A stretch of DNA of 64,000 nucleotides from Choristoneura fumiferana (Eukaryota; Arthropoda; Insecta; Lepidoptera; Tortricidae): assembly GCF_025370935.1 (NCBI RefSeq), contig NC_133472.1, positions 38,600,685-38,664,684 of the forward strand. Direction: 5' to 3'. The notes beneath the pieces are model-generated. The model was not told where the DNA came from. It saw only the letters and a list, made by a program, of their open reading frames with translations, and did not search any database. This document shows positions 34,101 to 46,100 of the stretch, in pieces. Position 1 is the first letter of the stretch. Every line of letters begins with the position of its first letter. A program made the translations under genes and the position numbers.

Positions 34101-37100
34101 GTAGGATGACAATGCAAGTACAGTGAAAAATGCTTATATTCAAAATGGCATCGTTTTTAACAAATCTTATTTCTCTTCTATCATGTAATTTTCTGTGTAC
34201 TTTTTAACCGGTGTGGATACATGTGGCAAGTTGTCGTTCATTGTGGCGGTCTTTGTTCAGTAGTGGACGTCCTCCGGCTGATGATGATGACTATTACTTT
34301 TTCTTTAAAGTTTCTGATGTGGTGTCGTATAGTATACTAATCGCACTCACCTCATCTCCTACGCTGAGTATGAACTTAGCGTTGTTGTCCTTCGCTTCAG
34401 CCATCAGACCGAAACGCAAGACTTCGGCAAAGTGAAAAAACATCGTCTGCTCTCGCTCCACGCAACGAATGAAGCCGAAGCCGTCCCGAAGGGAACACAC
34501 TACACCTTGCTCCCGCCTGTTGGAAAAATTAAACCCTTATCTGTCACTAGCATTAATTACAGGAAGCTTCTTGAGAAGTATAGGTATAATAGATGGCACG
34601 GAAATAGAACCTATATTTCCCTCTCGCTCGTTTGAGCTAAGTGTGAGCAAGAGTATTTATTTATTTACTAGCTTTTGCCCGCGGCTCCGCCCGCGTGGTA
34701 TTCGGTTATCGCGCGCTGTTCCCTCGGGAACTGTGCATTTTTCCGGGATAAAAAGTAACCTATGTCACTCTCGGGCCCATAAACTATCTCTATGCCAAAA
34801 ATCACTTCGATCCGTCGCTCCGTTACAGCGTGAAAGACGGACAAACACACAAACATACAAACACACTTTCGCATTTATAATGTTAAGTATGGATTTTAAA
34901 AAAGATTACAGAGTGAACTTACAGTAAATACCAAATCATTCACAATGTCAGTTGTGTTGTGTCAGTTGTGGCTATATCAAAAAGAAGACAGATAGCGGTA
35001 GGCTAGTGAGAAAGTGTACATATTGAGAAGTGCACTTTTAGAAACATTGTACGTTCCGATAAAGTGATCCTTCTAAAGAAGTGCACTTTTAGTGAAAGTG
35101 TACGTTTGAAGGAAGTGAGTTATTCAAGCCTGACTCTTTACATGGTAGGTACTATTACATAGATACTCGTGGCGCTACCTTTCCCCGGAGACATTGAAGG
35201 ACTCGTCAAGCAGGGATATGTTAGTAGCTCGCTTGAGCTGGTCCCGCCGGTCTGTGGCCACTTGGAACTGCACCCAGTCGCCGTGCTTCAGCGTGAACTC
35301 GCCGCACTGGTCCTTGTCGCCAAACGGCACCTGGAGACCACACTTTGTTTGAACACACGAGAATACAGCAACGCTTGGCCAACATATAGCTCCTACAGTT
35401 GCCAATGTTGCAAATTTATCTATAAGTCGGTTTGTTCCGTGGCGTACAGAGCACGGCGCATCATTCTTAGTTTGGAGATTAATTTTCCTTTCGATATTAT
35501 TATCGATCTAGGTAAAATATGTAAATGAAATTGTAACAAGTATCTTATTTTTCATCATTTTCATGTTTGAGCTCCAAAGTGACTCCAAAAACATTTGATT
35601 TTACAAAGTAAGAGCATTTCGGAACTCTATGTAGGCATTCATACTAAAAAAAAAACAGAAACGATAGTAATGTTATCTTGTCTAGCAAACAGGGGAAAAT
35701 GTGTTTAGTCTTTTAGTCTACTTTTCATGATTCATAACGGCGGATTCATGATTCATAAGTGCAATTTAATGGTGGTACCGGATCAGATTTTGATAATTTA
35801 CCCGATATGGTGGAGTCCTATCGATATTCCAGATTGACATCAGGAATCAGGGTCCGTCTCGATACGCACGAGATACAGATTGATCTCGATGATACCGAGA
35901 ATTGAAACTGATGGTCGTTGAGTAGAGAGGACAGATTCGTATAGCCATATGCAGATGTGTCCATATTATGTGTTGCAGATTTCTACAATTCTTCAATAAA
36001 TTTAATAACTGTTTACAATTTAATGTTACATACACCTGAGGGGCAGTTCAAGCTATGCTCAGTAACTTCGGTATAATTAACCTTTTAACAGCCATTGTCT
36101 AAATTATAAGACAAAAATTATCCAGCTCATTTTTATAATTAAGACAAAATGTCATATAGTTTCGGTGTAGATGGCGATACGGGCACGTACGAATGAAAAC
36201 GTATTAGCGGTTAATCGGTTAAGCTTTAAGGCAAGTTTTAATTGTTCCGAAATTGCAGTAGCTTCTCCCTACCCTAGTAGTTTTTTAATATTTTGACCCA
36301 TAAATATTAGTTTTCTTTTTTTTACGACAAAAATGTGACAAACGAACAATTGATCTGATGCTAATTAGCCACGCATAGAAAACAGCAACTCAAAAGGGAT
36401 TACAGCTGATTTGCCATCCTAGAGGCCTAACATAGGAGAGAGATGTTACACACACAGACACACGTTTTTGACTCCGTTGCTCACCTGCGTCTTGTCGGAG
36501 ACCTATCTTCACATATCCCAAGGTTGAAAGGACATACACAGTCAAAACCGTTCATTGCGACTTCGAAGGGATGGCAATATTTTTTGTTTATTATAAGATA
36601 GTGTTGTGACTTTTTCTTGGTCGTTACAACCGATATGTTGTACTGGTGTCGCTATAAACGGTTTCGACTGTCTGTTTTGGTTTCAACTGACCTCAACCTC
36701 AGAGTGGTCTGCGGCCCGGTACCGGATGCGCCCGGGCAGCGGATCGTTCTGAGGCACGCGCGCCGTGTTACCCCGCTCCAAAGGCTTCAGCACCTGCCCC
36801 CGCATTATCTCGGGGCTGACATCCTCGAACACCACTGAGCCGCTAGGCAGCTTAGTGATATTGCAAGCCACCTCCTTTCCCTAAACAAAACAGAAGACAA
36901 TGTTTTAACACGTTCGGCCCCGGCAAAGATCCACTCGTCATCATATTGTGTCAAAATAATTCGCGTACCTCCTAAAGGCTGTTAAGCGTAAAGGCTTTTT
37001 TTGGCCGAATGTGGCGATCCAAGCTCATATCCTACATCAGTCACAAATACGTGTTACTGGCCGAGTACTGCCTTTACGCAATGTAACGTTTGGCAACCTG

Positions 37101-40100
37101 TTTCATTTCGCAAACTCTAAAACTGTAAATATTTCAGGATTTATTTCAGGGCCATCATGTAGAACCCTTTAGGTTAGGTTAGGTTAGTTTTATAAAAGTC
37201 CTGAAATATTTACAGTTTCAGAAATATTAAACAATTGGGAAATGAAAAGTTGCGAAATGAAACAGGTTGCCAAACGTTATTCGCCGAAACATTAGTAAAC
37301 CGTTACTGGCATAGGAGTAAGAACTAAAGTCACAGACGTTCACTGGGGCCGAACGTGCTTTCGTGATTTTCGAAGCGGGACATCGGACAAAACCATCCAA
37401 GCGCGTTCTAACGCTCTTAATAAAAAAAAGTCTTTATACATATAAACAAACGATTTCGTATCGTACAGGAAAAAAACGATGGCAACTGTACGCCATATCA
37501 GGAGGTAAATATGACCATTACTCAGTTGTTACGAGGATAAAATACAGTTGTTTCCAAGTGGATAACATTCTTGAATATAATTTATGTTACCCTAAATGTG
37601 CTTGTAAAAGTGTCCTTAATTATCCTATAATCGAGTTTAAGTAATACCTAATTGACATATCAGTGTTTTTAGATTTCTAATCGAAACATAATTTAACTAA
37701 AAAAACAACGTTTGTCAACAGCTCTGTTTGCAGACGTTTCGTTTTATTATGTGACATAGTAGACAGTAAAGCGGCAATTACAATGCGTCGTTCACCTAAT
37801 GCGGTTGCCGAATTTGTTTTAAACTACTTCGGCGAACGACTGTCGCCTTTACATTAGTCTGTCCGTCTACTGCGGCGGCCATATTAAGGCGGTGGCAGCT
37901 GTCGCTCTGCACTTTACTTTACTTTACGTGCAGCATGCGGCGAACGACTCAGTGTAATTGCCGCGTAAGTGTGAAGGTTACCAATAACGAAACATCATCA
38001 TCATCTGTTCTGAATGACGAGAGAATTATTGTGTAACCGTCACGGACTGACGGACTGATGGTCCAGAGTGATAAAAATCAATAGTATTTTATGCAACAGT
38101 TGTATAATAGGGGTCAAAAAAGATGAGTGGCGTGAGTTACGATGTGAGCGTAGCGAGCGTAGAGATGTCACGAGCTTTTTTTTGACTTATTTATTAAACT
38201 TTGCATAGAATACTTTGCCTACAACTATGTACCTGCTTATTAAATAAAATACAAAATAAAAGAAAAAAGTAAACTTAAACTTTTTCATACTTTAGTATAA
38301 AGAAGCCAAACGTAAACATAAAAAAAACAATAACAAACGGTAGGAAATATGATAATTTCAAAATTTCTCTAAGATTTTATATCCAATATGGAACTTTATT
38401 ATTTAGTGTCAAATGTAAACATGAAAAATGTACGGCTGCACAATGGATACTGAAGCTAATTGAGATAGCAGGATAAATACGAACTTATATAAGGACTTAT
38501 TTAAAAAAAACAAATATATAAATTACGGATATTTCGTGTTTCATTAACACCGGTCATTACAGGCTGGCAGACGAATCAAAGCCGTACCGGTGCCGGGAAC
38601 GATTCCGGCTCCAGACGGCAGCCGGATTAATTATAACAGGTGCAATACGACCCCCGTCCGAGTATCGATTGAACTGGAAATACAAGTCAGGTAGATCTGA
38701 AGTGAACACTATTGATTAATGTCTAACCGAAACTAACATACATGGTGTTAAAATCCTGTAATAATTTAACTCACGTTGAGGCTACTGATTACTAATACGA
38801 TACAAAGTGGAAAAATATTGCAATACCAATCAAAAGTATCTAAATTTTCATTGCCATTAATAACGTTGATTCCACCATCCAGAGCTCTATGTTATCTGTC
38901 ATGGAACAAGCTACATTTGCAGGAAATGATAATAAAGGGTATTTTATAATCTTTTCAACGAAAAATCTAGCTAAATATTAACCAGTCTGAAACTAAAGTC
39001 ATTACGTTAAGAGCGTTTATACCTGCTGAGCTGGCAACGTTGCATTTTTGTTAGTTTTTCTCGATTATTCCATAAAAAATGAACGAAAATTGAAAATGTG
39101 GTCTGTTAGAACTGTTCTTAATTATATAAGTTAATGTGTCTACTCCAATAATTAGTCATGATAGACTTTTATATTCCTTAAAAACGACAAAATGTTCATT
39201 AACGGTTTTTAAAGAAAATATAAGTCTATCACGAATAATTATTGCAGTAGACACTTTTTTATTTTCATCCTATTTTTATGGAAAAAATCGAGAAAAACTA
39301 TCAAAAATGCAACGATGAGAGCTCAGCAGGTATAAACGCTCTTAAGATCACTTAATAATACTGACGAATATCCGTAGTTCTCAGTTTGCAATGGTAGATG
39401 TATATTAACAGTAGGAGCGAATTTGTTATATATAGTGGTGGCCACGTAATTAAGAACGATTTGAAGTTCCAGATTATTTTTAACTAAATCATGTCATGTG
39501 TAGTCGTGGGTCCTTCTTAGAAGTAACTAGTTACGTTATGAAATAGCCACATGAATAGAGCAAACGGGATTTAGAATAAAGAATAAAATTACTGTAATTT
39601 TTTTACAAATTTTGTTTTTATTCTCTTTAGTAACAAATTCAAATAGTAATGAAGCTGGACAAATAATTAAGAACGATTTATTGAACGGTTCGAAAGTTTT
39701 TTTATTTGAAACTTAGATTAACTAAATCACACTAACGTGAAGTTTGTACAGAAAAAAAAGCAATGTAATACATTTTAACTAAAATTAATAGTTAGTAGCA
39801 TGTCCACGGCTTTTTATTACTGCCTTACACCGGCGAGGCATTGAATCTATCAATTTTGACATTTCGCAAGAGAGATAGAGTTCCATTCTTCTAAGAATAC
39901 GTCATACAGTTCTCTTAAATTGCCACACTGTCGATTTGAAACTTTTTTCTTGACTTCGCACCAAAGATGCTCTATTGCTCTAAGATCGGGGCTGTTGGCT
40001 GGCCAATCTAAGACAGAAACTGATTGCGATGTGAGGAATTCCTTAACGGTACGTGCAGTATGCTTGGGATCATTGTCGTGCTGGAATGTCCAAATAACCG

Positions 40101-43100
40101 GAAGCACGCCTTCAGCATATGGTAACATTGTTTCTTCCAGTATGTTTTTGTATTGAAATTGATCCATGTTTCCTTCTATCAGCCTAACAGGTCCAACACC
40201 ATGTCCAGAAAAACATCCCCAAATTTTTACATTTCCCCCGCCATGCTTTAAAGTTACTTTTGTGTACTTTGGGTCGGATGCTTTATTTGGAGGCCGTTTT
40301 ACATATCGTTTGCCATCAGAACATACCCTATTTATTTTTGTCTCGTCAGAAAAAATAACGTTTTTCCACTGTCTGACTGTCCAGTTTTCATATCTTCTTG
40401 CAAATGCAAGCCGGGCTTGCCTATGACACCGTTTCAACATAGGCACCTTCCTTGCTATCCTTCCGTGCAACTTTTCTTCCACCAAACGCATTCGAATACT
40501 GCGTGCCGAGATTGCTGAAGGGTTGTTTTCGCCAAAATATTCTTTTCTCAACTCATTAGACCCTTTAAAAGAATTTTGTTTTGCCAAACGAACGATATTT
40601 CGATCATCTCGACGAGATGACTTTCTTTGTCTAGGTACACGCGGAACATTTGAAGTAGTTTGATACGTAGCAAAATGCTTTATGGCGTGGAAAACCATAG
40701 TTTTTGAACATTGCAGATGATCGGCTATGTGTTTATACGACCAATTCTTGTCGCGAAGTTTTAGTATTACTTTTCTTGTAGATTTATCACAACTTTTATT
40801 TTTCCCGTTGTTTTTATATGAAGCAATCGCCTTTAAGACTTTTACGGCATTAAATGGCGCCAAAATTATTCAAATAATAACCTAAAACCACAAAGCGGCG
40901 GTCCGTTCTCTATTTAAATTTGAATAAAAAATAAACTATTCAGCGTTCTTAATTATATGACCAGCCAGTAAGTAGTAATACTAGGTTTAGATGTAATATA
41001 TAAAGTTTATCTATTTATTTTTTAGCCAATTATATGTATAAATGAATTTACCGCTAGTAAGGAAAAGTTTTACGATACCGAGAGAAGTACAAAAATATAC
41101 ATACAGTTAGTAACACTTGTCAGTTTGAAAAAATCTTCTCTATAAAAATCGTTCTTAATTATATGACCACAACTGTATATAGGAACTTTGATGGCATCTG
41201 ACTAGAAAGCAGTCTAGACCAAGATTAGTTTTCTGTATAAAAGGGATGCAGAAAATATTCAGCGATCGATAAAAGGCTACAGACCTTGATATGTAGTTGC
41301 GGTAAAATAAGTATGAATCAGTCATGATACACCAACCAATACACCTGTATGAAAAATCATATCAGTATCATCCATACTAATATTATAAATGCAAAAGTGT
41401 GTTTGTATGTTTGTCAGTCTTTCATGTCGAAACGGAGCGACGGATTCGACGTGATTTTTGGCATAGAGATAGTTTATGGGCCAGAGAGTGACATAGGCTA
41501 CTTTTTATCCCGAAAAAATGCAAATCCCGAGGGAACAGCGCGCGATAACCAAATTCCACGCGGGCGAAGCCGCGGGCAAAAGCTAGTTACGTTATGTAGT
41601 TGTCTAATGTGTTACAAGTGAAGTGATTATACGAGTACCTACAGCGATTTTCTTAGTAAATAAAGGGTTGGAAAATCATTTCCCCAAATTCGTTACTTCC
41701 TGGTAGCAAAATTTCCATTCGCGTTTTTTTTTTTCAAAAAGCCGTGGTGGCCTAGTGGTTTGACCTATGGCCTCTCAAGCAGAGAATCGTGGGTTTCAAA
41801 CCCCGGCTCGTACCTCTGATTTTTTCGAAATTCATGTGCGAAATTACATTTGAAATTTACTACGAGCTTTACGGTGAAGGAAAACATCGTGAGGAAACCT
41901 GCACAAAAACCTGCGAAGCAATTCAATGGTGTGTGTTAAGTTCCCAATCCGCACTGGGCCCGCGTGGGAACTACGGCCCAAGCCCTCTCATTCTGAGAGG
42001 AGGCCTGTGCCTAGCAGTGGGACGTATATAGGCTGGGATAATGATGTTTTTTCCCAATATGAATCGACACAGAAACGTAGTTAGGTTTAGGTATGTTATG
42101 TGATGACCAAAACTACAGGAGCTCCGCTACACTGAGTCTGTGTCGACTCTGATTGTGAAAAAACACTAATGTGAAAAATAAGCTTCAGTAAAAAAAGTAT
42201 ATTGGCAAAAAAAGCGAATGGAAATATTGCTTCTAGGAAATAGCGATTTTGGGGAAATGAATAACCAGTCAAAAACATACTTAAATGTCACATTCTGTCT
42301 TTATTTTGCTGTAATTTTAAGAGGAGGCCTGTGTGAAAAATACGGGTCAAGATTGCTCACCTTAATTTTAATGCTAAAAGAATATGAAGTATGGCTATTG
42401 CCCGCTAATTCGCTCTCATGTTGCGATAATTTATTGCCCTTTGCTTTTATTTTGTTACTGAAGAACCTTTCTCCCTGTATAATATGTAATATGTCACCAA
42501 ATCGAAATTATTTTTTATTAAATAAATAAAACAATACTATGTTAAGTTTCGGTGGGCCTGACCTGACATTATAGTATGCTAGCCCAATGTTCCAAAGTCA
42601 ACCGTTGCGACTGTGCTAATGCCAAACAAATAAAAATCGTAATTGATATGTCGTAGGACGTAGCGTGGGCGAGTCGGGCGGGTGGTGACGGTTCGCTAAC
42701 CGCACTCATACGCACCTACGTATACCTACAAGGCATTGAATTACTTTTAGTAGGGGAGCCCAAGAGGGGATTTTGGGATTCACCCGAGCGTGTCAGATTG
42801 ACATAAGGAAGGATACTGGCAACCTGCTGAGTGCATAAACACCTATGTAAGTATAAGTCCATCCTACTAATATTATAAATGTGAAAGTTTGTGGAGATGT
42901 TTGGATGGTTTGTTACTCAATCACAAACCGCTGCACCGATTTGGATGAAATTCGGTATACATATAGTTTGAGTCCCCGGGAAGTACATAGGATAGTTTTA
43001 TCCCGGAAAATTGCATAGTTCCCGATAGCGATAAACGAATACTACGCGGACGGCGCGGGCAACGGCTATATGTAATATAAGTAACATGTCGTTTTTCTTT

Positions 43101-46100
43101 CAAAAATTTTGTTGCGAGCTTGGGTCACTTCCGGATCGTCAGTCTTTTGAATGGGCTCCTTTTTAGGGTTTACTTAACATCCCCTTTGGATAACTAACGC
43201 ACTGGAATTTATTTTAAATATTTTTATTTCCTACACTTCCGGATGACTACCTCCACCACGCAAGTCGGCAGATGAACACTTTCGGTATTAGCATGGGCAT
43301 CTAAACTACAATATCTGACACGAAAAGTATTTCCATGTAATTATTATTATTTTACGTATGTGAAAATCAGTAGACGCTTGCCCACCACAGGAACGGGAAA
43401 CAAACCTTTTTCTTCCTATCAACGAATCTAGAAAATCTAATAGCTCGCGCTCGACGCTCGAGTAAATCCCCATTTAGCATCATGAGCTCCCCTACTATTT
43501 GTAGCGAGTCGAGCTACAGTGCAGTGCGATGAGGGGTGGATTAAAGGAACATTGATTGGGCTCGCTACGGGATTAATTATTATTTTTAATGACTCTTCGA
43601 TCTATAAGAGCTCTGCCTCACTGGGATGCCATGTCGTCGCTAACTATGTTGACTATATAAAATTAATGACCGTTGACAAGCGAGTTAGCTGCCATTCATC
43701 GCTCAAGCAACTAAGTTGCCTTTTGTCAATTTAACCAAAGTAATTTAAGATTACAAACTTAATCCAAAACTTTTAAACTTTTGAATAAGATCCCTGCCGA
43801 CGACGCCGTGAAAGAAAAACGACAAGTATTTATTTTAGGTAAATTTTGTGTAAGCCCCCTGTTATGTGGCAATTATCGCTTAAAGCCTTTAACTTAATCA
43901 AGTATAACCGTCCTAACGCAGTGATTTTTAGGTATTATGCCCTGTTTATCCATACTATACTATACTATAATATTATAAATGTGAAAGTGTGTGTGTTTGT
44001 ATGTTTGTCCGTCTTTCACGTCGAAACGGAGCGACGGATCGACGTGATTTTTGGCATAGAGATAGTTTATGGGCCAGAGAGTGACATAGGCTACTTTTTA
44101 TCCCGGAAAAATGCACAGTTCCCGAGGGAAAAATAAAAGTCTACGCGGGCGAAGCCGCGGGCAATAGCTAGGTATCTCTATAAAAACAATAAAAGTAGAT
44201 TCCCTTGGTGCACTTCGTTGTCAACTAACATTATTGCAAATTTTTAAGACTTCAAAAACGGAGGCAAAGTCTTTTTTCGTCTGTATCTAAGTATCTATTA
44301 TTTTTTACACAGGTAAGATTACGTAATGAACCTACATTGACCAAGGTTTCGACAATTGTAGCCGGTATTTTTGTGTATTCAAAAAGCACGAAACGAACAA
44401 ACAATGAAAGTGCCAAAGAAGCCACAGTAAAACCCCTTATTTCTTGGAGAAAAAAATCACGTGGCACAGAATTTACTGGAATACTCGGAAAAATCTATAC
44501 TTACTTTAAAATAGCATGGCGCCTGTGAGCAACTCGATTACTGCTGGGTCGCATATATAACTTGACGTCAGAAATGACAAATATGGAAATTTTTGTGCAC
44601 ACTTACTGCACGGTGTTTTATCGGAAGACATTCCTAACTCACGCTTCTCTCTCTCTGCGGATTGCCCAATGAAAATGTTCACAATACGTTACATATAGAG
44701 GTTGGCTCATTTAGATCGGTCAGTATGGGAAAATCTGAAACTATAAGACGAAGTACGAAGATCTGTTCTTATGAATCATGTCATCGATTTTAATAATAAG
44801 AAAAACTACATTGATACATTTAAAAAAAAAATTACTCAGTTCGGGAATCGAACCCGGTCGTTTTGAAAAATAACACATACATTATTTCTATTTGGATATC
44901 GGTAGTGTAGGTTATGACTTCATAAGCAATCAATGTTACTATAAATAAACATGGTATCTATAAAAGAAATAAAATTCATTGTACAATACAATACAATACT
45001 TGACTCTTTATTGCGCACCAGCACATAGCAAGCAGTACAGAAAAACAGAATTGTATTTCATATTCTTAAATATAAGTTTTATTTTTCAAAACGACCGCGT
45101 TCAATTCCCGAGCTGAATACAAGTTTTTTTAATATGTATGAATGCAGTTTTTCTTGTTACTAAAATCGATGACATCCTAAGAACATAATCTTCGTATGTC
45201 TTATAGTTTCAGACTTCCCCATACTGACCGATCTAAATGAGCCATCCCTGTATAGAGAGAGATAATGAATTTCCGTCTGGAAAAGTCGAATCTCAATCGG
45301 TATACGACGGCACCCGAAGTATCAATCAATTATTGCATTAAATGAGTGACATGACATTATCATATGTTTTAATATGGAAGTTTATTATTCAGTGTCAAAA
45401 GTTAAAACGGCTTTACGATGGGCACTAAAGTTAAAAGAGAGAGCACGATAAATACGAACTTTTCCGATAAAACACGACGGAAAGCATTATGCACTACATC
45501 GCTACTGCTCAGCTGTACTCACGTTTCTAGTTTGAATGATGAACTCGACGTCGTCACCGAGCGTCAGCTCCTCTTTGGTCTTAGTTTCGGAGTAGTGGAA
45601 GAATATCTCCTTGACCACGTCAGCGCGCTCAATGAAGCCAAAGTTGTCCTTCATGGAGCACACGACGCCGTGGTACTTTACTGGGTGCACGGGATTCTCG
45701 AAGCGGACGTGGCACGCGCCCAGTGTGCCTCTGTAACGGACATGAGGAATAACAATTGGGCCAATAATGTGATGGTTGCTTTGGGCCTGGTAATGTTATA
45801 GCCAAAATAGTTTAGGCTCTGGCACACTAGCGGAAATTGACATTCGGAGTCTGAGATGTCATAGACGACTTTATAAAGCTAAAGTATTAAAACTGTTGTT
45901 TGTAGTGAATCATCATCATCAGTACGCAAATACAAATCTAGTGGATAATGTTTTTCCATCGAATTTCTCAACTAGCTTCTGAAGTTTACAGAAAAAAAAG
46001 AAGATAAATACGAACTTAGATGATAAAATAATGTAGTGAATACAAGCATACTAGGCACGATGCCCCGGGTAGGAGAGATACAGGGTTTAGATATTTTTTA

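Larger units (their letters stand above)
30620..34350. other. Unr intron (exons at 30619 and 34351)
   Basis: A 3.7-kb intron with no additional gene. Besides the elements listed separately, it has a reverse LINE/SINE 3' fragment (about 30630-30712), a fragment of a common reverse repeat (about 33040-33240, GAGGGGTGTTATAGGTTTGA) and a 17-bp tandem repeat ACTAACCTTGTTTACGA at about 31785-31835. Confidence 0.55.

Noticed and set aside
41349..41621. Open frames within Lep1-like Helitron copies (also 43846-44136 and 58604-59089)
   Set aside because: They follow the repeat sequence, recur in every copy and carry no Rep or helicase motif; the elements are non-coding.
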